This document shows positions 1 to 5,298 of a stretch of DNA of 6,987 nt, piece after piece. The stretch covers positions 1 through 6,987 of the forward strand of contig JALWZK010000107.1 in NCBI GenBank assembly GCA_027002665.1. Direction: 5' to 3'. The notes under the pieces are model-generated. The model made no database searches and had not been told where the DNA came from. It worked only from the letters and a program-made list of their open reading frames with translations. The position numbers and the translations under genes were made by a program. How positions within the stretch are numbered: position 1 is the stretch's first letter; every line of letters begins with the position of its first letter. Source of the stretch: Campylobacteraceae bacterium (GTDB taxonomy: Bacteria > Campylobacterota > Campylobacteria > Campylobacterales > Sulfurovaceae).

Positions 1-417
1 TATTCTCCTCTTATAGAGCATTATAAGAAAATATCTAAGCCTTTTGCAAAGATAGAGATTTTTGAAATATTTACAAAAGATATAGCAAAAGCTCATGATA
101 TTTCCACACATGCTTCACAAAAATCTTATACTATCACATTTAATAAATATCTATCAAAGGGTAGTTATAGTATAGCTTTAAGTCCAGATAGTCAAGAGGT
201 AGATAGCTATAAATTTTCAGAGCTACTTAAGGATAGGAGGAGTGTAAGTTTTTTTATTGGCGGAGCTTTCGGCTTTGAGAAGGCTTTTTTAGATAAATGT
301 GATAAAAGTATATCTTTTGGTAAAATTACGATGTCACATAAATTGACGAAGGTGGTTTTGATGGAACAGATATTTAGAGGATTAACTATTTTAAATAACC
401 ACCCCTATCATAAGTAA
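1..417 (+). CDS. rlmH: 23S rRNA (pseudouridine1915-N3)-methyltransferase RlmH, 5'-truncated by the window edge
   Basis: The frame is open from base 1 and gives 138 residues before TAA, followed directly by an in-frame TGA. RlmH is a SPOUT-class methyltransferase that uses S-adenosylmethionine to methylate pseudouridine 1915 in helix 69 of 23S rRNA on assembled 70S ribosomes. Visible family marks, numbered within the fragment, are the SAM-site loop FFIGGAFGFE at 84-93, the knot segment ITMSHKLTKVVLMEQIFR near 109-126, and the hallmark C-terminus NNHPYHK at 132-138. Complete homologues are about 150-155 residues, so only some 15 N-terminal residues are missing. The start and its promoter lie upstream of the window. 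It is the first visible gene of a + strand operon, with 13 bp to the next start codon. The family assignment is secure from the C-terminal motif; nothing in the visible part looks damaged. Confidence 0.96.
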   Translation, partial: YSPLIEHYKKISKPFAKIEIFEIFTKDIAKAHDISTHASQKSYTITFNKYLSKGSYSIALSPDSQEVDSYKFSELLKDRRSVSFFIGGAFGFEKAFLDKCDKSISFGKITMSHKLTKVVLMEQIFRGLTILNNHPYHK

Positions 418-430
418 TGAGGAGAATATC

Positions 431-790
431 ATGTTGGACAGAGAACAGATAGAGTTTTTTAAGAGTGCCTTAGAGGCAAAGAGAGATAAGATAAAAAAAA
501 ATCTACATATTACCTCTACAGAGTTGGATAGTATGAGTCATAATGACTTAAGAGATGAGGCCGACTTTGCTTCAACTCTACTCGGAAGGGCTGTTGATAA
601 CGCAATTTTAAATCAACAAGCACAAGAATTAGCAGAAATTGAACTGGCATTGGATAAAATAAAAAATAATCTTTACGGGATATGCGAAATGTGTGAAGAG
701 GAGATAAATATCGAGAGATTAAAGGTCAAAATCTTTGCCAGATATTGCATTACCTGTAGGGAGGTTATAGAAAAAGAACAAAATAAATAG
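431..790 (+). CDS. dksA: DksA/TraR-family C4 zinc-finger transcription factor
   Basis: The 119-residue protein resembles DksA, which binds in the secondary channel of RNA polymerase and, with ppGpp, adjusts rRNA and amino-acid promoters in the stringent response. A long helical region (about 3-80) should form the coiled coil. Its tip holds D42-x-x-D45-x-A47, matching the DxxDxA tip that E. coli DksA needs for activity. A C4 zinc finger follows: C85-x2-C88, 17 residues, C106-x2-C109, then a short C-terminal helix. It is shorter than E. coli DksA (151 residues), mostly at the N-terminus. The ATG at 431 has a strong Shine-Dalgarno, GAGGAG at 419-424, overlapping the stop codons of rlmH, so the start is well supported. 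It is probably co-transcribed with rlmH and the genes downstream. The family is clear. Equivalence to DksA rather than a shorter TraR-like relative is inferred from the tip residues and gene context. Confidence 0.92.
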   Translation: MLDREQIEFFKSALEAKRDKIKKNLHITSTELDSMSHNDLRDEADFASTLLGRAVDNAILNQQAQELAEIELALDKIKNNLYGICEMCEEEINIERLKVKIFARYCITCREVIEKEQNK

Positions 791-802
791 TAAGGAGAGT
801 TT

Positions 803-1846
803 ATGCGTTTAGGTCTGTATATCTTAGCATCGATAGCACTGATGTCACTTATTGGAGCTTATACCTATCATATTAATTCAAATGATTTTGCTTACAACTT
901 AGGTGGAATTGATATTGTTATGCCAATAGCACTTTGGGTAATACTACCTATGGTTATACTTATGGTTGCATCTCTACTTCATATGATGTTTTATGGAGCA
1001 AAAAATTTCTTTAGATTTAAAAAGTGGGAGAAGGATAGCGATACGCTAAATAATGCACTCTATTGGTCTGTTTTAAATGAGCCTAAACCATATAGATATA
1101 ATTTAGAGAAGATGAGAGAGAGTGCATCAATTCTAAAAGTCTCTAATATTAAACTAAATGGAACAGTAGATGGAATATCTGATAAACTGCAGAGTGCATT
1201 AAATATTATTACTGAGATTGATAAGGGAGAATGTGTCGATTTTAGAGAGAAAAAATTAGCACATCTACTATCCTCATCAAATCCATTAGTTATTAAAAAT
1301 CAGATAAACTGTCTATATAAGGATAAAAAGTTTGTTGAAGAGGTATTAGATAATAAAGATAAATATCATAAAAGTGTCTTTGAAAAGGCACTTAAGATAT
1401 TTGCAAAAACTCAAGATTTTCCAAAAGCAAAAAAATATAGTAAAATATTTACAAGAGAGAATTTTATAAGGCTAATAAATAGAGTTAATAGAAATAATAA
1501 TTTAGGTCTTACAACAACTCTACTTGATGAGTTTATCCAAGATTTACATAGTGAGTTGAAATGTAGCGATTTCCTACTTATTGCCAATATTACAAAAAAA
1601 CAGCTATCTCCAGATGATAATTTAAATCTATTTAGAAAATATCAGGCAGAATATACAAAAGCGGAGACCGCTTATCTATATCTACTATTTGAATATGAGA
1701 TGATTGATAAGGCAGGAGAGTATCTGGATGAGCATGATGCAGATGAGTTTATGCGTTTTAGAGCATTATATGACCTTAAAAAGACACATACAAAATATAA
1801 AATAAAAGATTTAATAAACATTAAACATATATGTAATGACTCTTGA
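803..1846 (+). CDS. uncharacterised membrane protein with two N-terminal helices and a large helical cytoplasmic domain
   Basis: I do not recognise a named family. The 347-residue protein starts at an ATG with AAGGAGAG at 792-799, 12 bp after the dksA-like gene. Hydrophobic segments lie at about 4-22 and 39-64, separated by a short polar loop. The second is followed by a basic stretch (FFRFKKWEK, 69-77), which puts both termini in the cytoplasm by the positive-inside rule. Residues 78-347 are charged, lysine-rich and predicted by eye to be almost wholly helical. A sequence such as TAYLYLLFEYEMIDKAGEYL near the end has the look of TPR-like or HemY-like helical repeats, though no repeat consensus can be shown. 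The gene sits between dksA and dus. From memory, Campylobacter has a similar membrane protein at the same place (Cj0124c), which argues for a real, conserved gene. Its last 11 bases overlap the start of dus. Function is unknown. Confidence 0.85.
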   Translation: MRLGLYILASIALMSLIGAYTYHINSNDFAYNLGGIDIVMPIALWVILPMVILMVASLLHMMFYGAKNFFRFKKWEKDSDTLNNALYWSVLNEPKPYRYNLEKMRESASILKVSNIKLNGTVDGISDKLQSALNIITEIDKGECVDFREKKLAHLLSSSNPLVIKNQINCLYKDKKFVEEVLDNKDKYHKSVFEKALKIFAKTQDFPKAKKYSKIFTRENFIRLINRVNRNNNLGLTTTLLDEFIQDLHSELKCSDFLLIANITKKQLSPDDNLNLFRKYQAEYTKAETAYLYLLFEYEMIDKAGEYLDEHDADEFMRFRALYDLKKTHTKYKIKDLINIKHICNDS

Positions 1847-2786
1847 TTTTAGTAAACCCATATTTGCTCTGGCTCCTCTTGCAGGATTTACAGACCTACC
1901 ATTTAGGAGTGTAGTCAAAAAGTTTGGAGCAGACCTCACTGTAAGTGAGATGATAAGCTCCAATTCCCTAATTTTTCAAAATAAAAAAACTATTAAAATG
2001 TTGGAGAAGAGTCCAATAGAGACCCCATACTCAGTTCAAATTGCGGGTTCAAACCAAGATATTATAAAAAGGGCTGTTGAGTTCTTAAATATGCAGGATG
2101 GAATTGATATAATAGATTTAAATTGCGGTTGTCCCGCTCCAAAGGTTGTAAATAGTCTCCAAGGTAGTTCTCTCTTGAGAGATTTACCAACTATGGCAAA
2201 GACAATTAGAACTATAAAAAACTATTCAAATAAGGAGTTTCTATCTGTAAAGACCCGTCTTGGGTTTAATACTAAAAATCATATAGAGATAGCCAAAGTT
2301 TGTGAAGATAATGGAGCTGATTTCATTGTAGTTCATGGAAGAACAAGAGCAGGAAAATATAAAGCTGAAGTGGATTATGATGCCATAAGAGAGGTCAAAG
2401 AGGCTATATCTATCCCTGTGATTGCAAATGGAGATATAACAACTCCTCAAAAGGCAAAATGGGTATTAGAATATACAAAAGCTGACGGAGTTATGATTGG
2501 TCGTGGAGCTATTGGAAAACCTTGGATATTTCAAACCATAAAAGATTATATTAATGGAGATAGCGACTCAACCTCTCCTACTCCAGAATTAATCCGAAAG
2601 GTAGTATTGGAACATTTTGAGCAGATGATAGCACACTATGGAGAGTATGGGACTATTCTATTTAGAAAACATCTACATAGATACTCAAAAGTTGGCTATA
2701 TTGGTGCTTCGAAGTTTAGAGATTTAGTAAATAGAGTAGAGAATTATAGAGAGATGAGAGATATAATAGAGGAGTTTTTTAAATAG
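1836..2786 (+). CDS. dus: tRNA-dihydrouridine synthase, DusB-like
   Basis: This 316-residue flavoenzyme reduces uridine to dihydrouridine in tRNA loops using FMN and NADPH. Family marks in order along the TIM barrel are APLAGFTDLPFR at 13-24, EMISS at 38-42, QIAG at 68-71 (FMN contact region), and NCGCPAPKVVN at 96-106 with catalytic C99 and N96. They continue with K139 in VKTRLGF, H167 in VVHGRTR, ANGDI at 197-201, and the FMN phosphate-binding MIGRGAIGKPW at 220-230. All key residues are present. Length is typical. The ATG lies 11 bases inside the preceding gene and has no clear Shine-Dalgarno, so translation is probably coupled to that of the membrane protein. The 3' end overlaps convergent dnaX by 8 bp. 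The fold and reaction are secure; the DusB subfamily, and hence the tRNA position modified, is inferred from motif style and is less certain. Confidence 0.95.
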   Translation: MTLDFSKPIFALAPLAGFTDLPFRSVVKKFGADLTVSEMISSNSLIFQNKKTIKMLEKSPIETPYSVQIAGSNQDIIKRAVEFLNMQDGIDIIDLNCGCPAPKVVNSLQGSSLLRDLPTMAKTIRTIKNYSNKEFLSVKTRLGFNTKNHIEIAKVCEDNGADFIVVHGRTRAGKYKAEVDYDAIREVKEAISIPVIANGDITTPQKAKWVLEYTKADGVMIGRGAIGKPWIFQTIKDYINGDSDSTSPTPELIRKVVLEHFEQMIAHYGEYGTILFRKHLHRYSKVGYIGASKFRDLVNRVENYREMRDIIEEFFK

Positions 2787-4320
2787 TTTGCCTCTTATAT
2801 ATCAATATCTGCTTAGGTAAAAACAGCTCTTTCGCTTTAACTATCATGGGGTGATTTAATATCTCCTCTTCATCTTTTTTATCTGAAGCTATTTTACTAT
2901 TATCACTACTATTTGAACTCTCCTTTTTAATCTCTTCTTTAATTTCCTTTTGTATCTTCTTAGGAGGTTCTACTTTTGATATATTTTTAATGCTAATATC
3001 AACTCCAAAAAGCTCTTGAGCGAACATTCTGATTGTTCCCCAGTTATATTTTAGAAGATTTCTATCCTCTCCCGTTGCCATAGATTCCCATGTAAGTATA
3101 TTATTGCCATATGAGATATATCTAATATTTTTTTCAAAACATTCTCCAAGTTTAAAATCTCTATTATATAGATTCTTAATAAGTTTTTTAAACTTCTCTC
3201 TATCTCTATCTTTGATTTCTCGTTTCTCTTTCGGTATATTTGGTTCTATTGATAGTGGTTTAATCGGATTAACCTCTGTTTGGGAGGGGGTATCTATATC
3301 TATATCTATAGAATTTAACATTTTAAATAGTGTTAAGGATAGTATAAACTCTCCATCACTCCCGATAGATAGTAATCTTTTAGCTTCAGATAAAATGGTA
3401 AAGAACTTATCTATTACTAATGGTGTTAAATTGTCTATGCCACCTCTCAATAGGGTATCTTTTAGATATATCATTAACTCATTAATAATCATCTCTGCCT
3501 CATACTCATCAGATTTGGAGATAAATTCCAATATAAAACTCCTATCTTTAATTAAGATACTATCTATGAGTCTTTTAAGGATAGATGGCTCTATAACTCC
3601 TAACATATCTGTAACAGTTTTAGTATCAATAAAATCTTTAGAGTAAACAATAGCTTGGTCAAGTAGAGTTAAAGCGTCACGCACACTCCCTGCTCCAAAC
3701 CTTGCAATAATAGCTACTGCCTCCTTTTCATACTCTATCTTTTCAAGGTTTAAAATTCTTTCAAGGTGTAACTCCAATGTTTTAGTTGCTATCTTTTTAA
3801 ATCTAAAGTGTTGAGTTCTACTTAAAATAGTAGCAGGAAGTTTGAGAGGGTCTGTTGTAGCCAATATAAATTTTACAAAGCTTGGAGGCTCTTCAAGTGT
3901 CTTCAGTAGAGCATTAAATGCCTCCTTAGTTAGCATATGAACCTCATCTATAATAAATATTTTATATCTTGCGATAGCAGGTTTATATTTAGTATGCTCT
4001 ATCAGCTCTCTTATATCATCTATCTTTCTATTAGATGCCCCATCCATCTCTATAATATCTATATGTCGTGTCTCATCTGCCATTATGCAGTTAGAGCATT
4101 TTCCACAAGGTTTGGAACTCTCCCCCTTTTCACAAATAAGTGCTTTTGCAAAAATCCTTGCTGTAGATGTTTTACCACTACCTCTTAGACCTGAAAATAG
4201 ATAGGCGTGAGAGAGTCTATGAGTATCTAATGCTAAACTGAGTGTTTGAGATACTATCTCTTGACCTATTAAATCATTGAAAGTTGTAGGGCGATATCTT
4301 CTTGCTAATGCTAATGACAC
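2779..4320 (-). CDS. dnaX: DNA polymerase III subunit gamma/tau
   Basis: DnaX is the ATPase of the clamp loader that puts the beta clamp on primed DNA and, as tau, links polymerase cores at the fork. With GTG at 4320 as start, the protein has 513 residues beginning (M)SLALARRYRP, the usual DnaX N-terminus. The GTG has AGGAG five bases upstream, whereas the in-frame GTG at 4359 has no Shine-Dalgarno and would lie upstream of the probable promoter. AAA+ marks are Walker A GLRGSGKT at 44-51, a zinc module C63, C72, C75, C78, Walker B IFIIDE at 121-126, sensor 1 LATTD at 153-157, the arginine finger in SRTQ (R168) and sensor 2 GSVRDA (R214). The lid and collar domains run to about 337. The remainder is a poorly conserved charged tail with a lysine/glutamate-rich stretch at 450-470. 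No good -1 slippery heptamer was found, so only the full-length form is supported. The gene converges on dus and diverges from the metallopeptidase. Confidence 0.97.
   Translation of the reverse strand: MSLALARRYRPTTFNDLIGQEIVSQTLSLALDTHRLSHAYLFSGLRGSGKTSTARIFAKALICEKGESSKPCGKCSNCIMADETRHIDIIEMDGASNRKIDDIRELIEHTKYKPAIARYKIFIIDEVHMLTKEAFNALLKTLEEPPSFVKFILATTDPLKLPATILSRTQHFRFKKIATKTLELHLERILNLEKIEYEKEAVAIIARFGAGSVRDALTLLDQAIVYSKDFIDTKTVTDMLGVIEPSILKRLIDSILIKDRSFILEFISKSDEYEAEMIINELMIYLKDTLLRGGIDNLTPLVIDKFFTILSEAKRLLSIGSDGEFILSLTLFKMLNSIDIDIDTPSQTEVNPIKPLSIEPNIPKEKREIKDRDREKFKKLIKNLYNRDFKLGECFEKNIRYISYGNNILTWESMATGEDRNLLKYNWGTIRMFAQELFGVDISIKNISKVEPPKKIQKEIKEEIKKESSNSSDNSKIASDKKDEEEILNHPMIVKAKELFLPKQILIYKRQTI
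3291..3308. repeat. three exact copies of the hexamer TATCTA inside dnaX
   Basis: TATCTA occurs three times head to tail, and continues with TAG. On the coding strand it reads ATA-GAT repeated, giving IDIDID at residues 338-343 of DnaX, at the junction between the conserved ATPase/collar part and the variable tail. As the unit is six bases, copy-number change would keep the reading frame. Three copies is short; it may be chance in a region rich in Ile/Asp codons. Confidence 0.6.
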
Positions 4321-4324
4321 TAAA

Positions 4325-4330
4325 ACTCCT
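4325..4330 (-). promoter_or_regulatory. Shine-Dalgarno of dnaX that fixes the GTG start
   Basis: Read on the minus strand, AGGAGT lies just ahead of TTTA and the GTG at 4320. Spacing from AGGAG to GTG is 5 bases, the same as that of the divergent gene. No comparable site stands before the upstream GTG at 4359. This is the main reason for the 513-residue rather than the 526-residue form of DnaX. Confidence 0.85.
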
Positions 4331-4341
4331 TTCCAGATACT

Positions 4342-4347
4342 ATTATA
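4342..4347 (-). promoter_or_regulatory. predicted sigma70 -10 box for dnaX
   Basis: On the minus strand the sequence is a perfect TATAAT, 21 bases upstream of the GTG start at 4320. Transcription would begin near 4335, leaving a leader of about 15 nt that holds little more than the Shine-Dalgarno. The -35 position at 17 bp spacing (4365-4370, TTATAT) matches the consensus at only two of six bases, which is normal for Campylobacterota promoters that rely on the -10 region. Predicted by eye, not measured. Confidence 0.6.
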
Positions 4348-4362
4348 GTCAAATCTCACTTG

Positions 4363-4371
4363 TGATATAAT
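4363..4371 (+). promoter_or_regulatory. predicted extended -10 promoter for the metallopeptidase gene
   Basis: TGATATAAT gives a perfect TATAAT at 4366-4371 with the TGn extension at 4363-4365, 27 bases ahead of the ATG at 4399. Transcription would begin near 4378, leaving a leader of about 21 nt containing AGGAG at 4389-4393. The -35 position (4343-4348, TTATAG) is weak. It coincides almost base for base with the -10 box of dnaX on the other strand. Confidence 0.65.
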
Positions 4372-4398
4372 TTAGTAAAAAATTAAACAGGAGCCTTT

Positions 4399-5298
4399 AT
4401 GAGATGGGAAGACAGAGAAGAGAGTCTCAATATAGAAGATAGAAGAGATAATTTAGATGGATATGCTAGTAATAGTGGTGGAGGAGGAAGACCTTCGCTC
4501 GGAGCAATAATGTTCTTATGGCCAATTATTAGACCTCTACTTGGCACAAGATTCGGTTGGATTATTATTGCTGTAGGTGCTATATTCTATTTTGGAGGAT
4601 TTAATCAACTATCCAATATTTCTGGAAAAGTTGGAACAAAAAGCCATATAGATAGAAAATTAGATGATAGAAAAGCCAGATTTATAGCAACTGTTTTAAG
4701 AGATACCGAAGTTGTATGGAGTGATATATTTAGAGAACATGGAGCGAGATACCCTAAGCCCACATTGGTATTATATAGAGGTGCAACAAGTAGCGGTTGT
4801 GGACACGCCTCATCTCAAATGGGTCCATTTTACTGTCCTGCCGACCAGAGAGTATATTTAGATTTAGGATTTTTCGATGAGTTAGCAAAGAGATATCACG
4901 CTTCAGGAGATTTTGCAGAGGCTTATGTATTGGCTCATGAGATAGGACACCATGTTCAAAATCTACAAGGGACATTAGATAAAGTTCAGAGATTAAAACA
5001 ACATGCAAGAGGACAACGAGCAGAAAATCAACTACAGGTAAAAGTTGAACTTCAAGCCGACTGTTATGCAGGAGTATGGGCAAATCGTGCAGAGAGAAGA
5101 TTTAAGATGTTAGAGGAGGGAGATATAGAAGAGGCTCTGAATGCGGCATCATCTATTGGTGATGATACCTTACAAAAACAGGCTCAAGGGTATGTTGTGC
5201 CGGACTCCTTTACACATGGAACTTCAGCCCAAAGGGTATATTGGTTTAAGAGGGGATTTGAATCAGGAGATATTAGAAGTTGTAATACGGGGATTTAA
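4399..5298 (+). CDS. ypfJ: membrane-anchored neutral zinc metallopeptidase, YpfJ family
   Basis: The 299-residue protein belongs to the putative neutral zinc metallopeptidase family typified by E. coli YpfJ (Pfam Zn_peptidase). It opens with the family signature MRWEDREESLNIEDRR (1-16), then a glycine-rich linker (about 21-30) and one membrane helix near 52-70. The following residues would be periplasmic if the arginine-rich N-terminus stays inside. The catalytic zinc motif HEIGH is at 180-184, followed by HVQ. E217 or D221 in VELQADCYAGVWA is the likely further ligand. SSGCG at 131-135 and GPFYCP at 142-147 are also family-typical. Cysteines 134, 146, 222 and 295 could form disulfides in the periplasm (inference). 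Length fits complete family members. The ATG has AGGAG at 4389-4393 and its own predicted promoter, so it is probably monocistronic. Substrate and role are not established for the family. The stop codon abuts that of the convergent gene. Use of the symbol is by homology only. Confidence 0.93.
   Translation: MRWEDREESLNIEDRRDNLDGYASNSGGGGRPSLGAIMFLWPIIRPLLGTRFGWIIIAVGAIFYFGGFNQLSNISGKVGTKSHIDRKLDDRKARFIATVLRDTEVVWSDIFREHGARYPKPTLVLYRGATSSGCGHASSQMGPFYCPADQRVYLDLGFFDELAKRYHASGDFAEAYVLAHEIGHHVQNLQGTLDKVQRLKQHARGQRAENQLQVKVELQADCYAGVWANRAERRFKMLEEGDIEEALNAASSIGDDTLQKQAQGYVVPDSFTHGTSAQRVYWFKRGFESGDIRSCNTGI

Noticed and set aside
2241..2450. A 69-codon minus-strand frame inside dus
   Set aside because: It is antisense to well-conserved catalytic segments of dus, with no ribosome site and no recognisable motif.
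2762..2780. TATAAT near the end of dus followed by a T6 run, as promoter or terminator
   Set aside because: There is no TGn extension, no -35 and no gene downstream on that strand, and no stem precedes the T-run. Such strings are expected by chance in AT-rich coding DNA.
3181..3195. Six-A run on the dnaX coding strand as a programmed -1 frameshift site
   Set aside because: In the reading frame the heptamer is T-AAA-AAA, which does not allow full re-pairing in the P site, and no stimulatory stem or upstream Shine-Dalgarno was evident.
3104..3646. A 180-codon open frame on the + strand, antisense to dnaX
   Set aside because: It lies wholly within the strongly supported dnaX gene, its product is a low-complexity Ser/Ile/Leu-rich string as expected from the reverse of Ile/Asp/Lys codons, and no ribosome site or family motif was seen.
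4754..5083. A 109-codon minus-strand frame inside the metallopeptidase gene
   Set aside because: It is antisense to the catalytic region with the HEIGH motif, and has no independent support.
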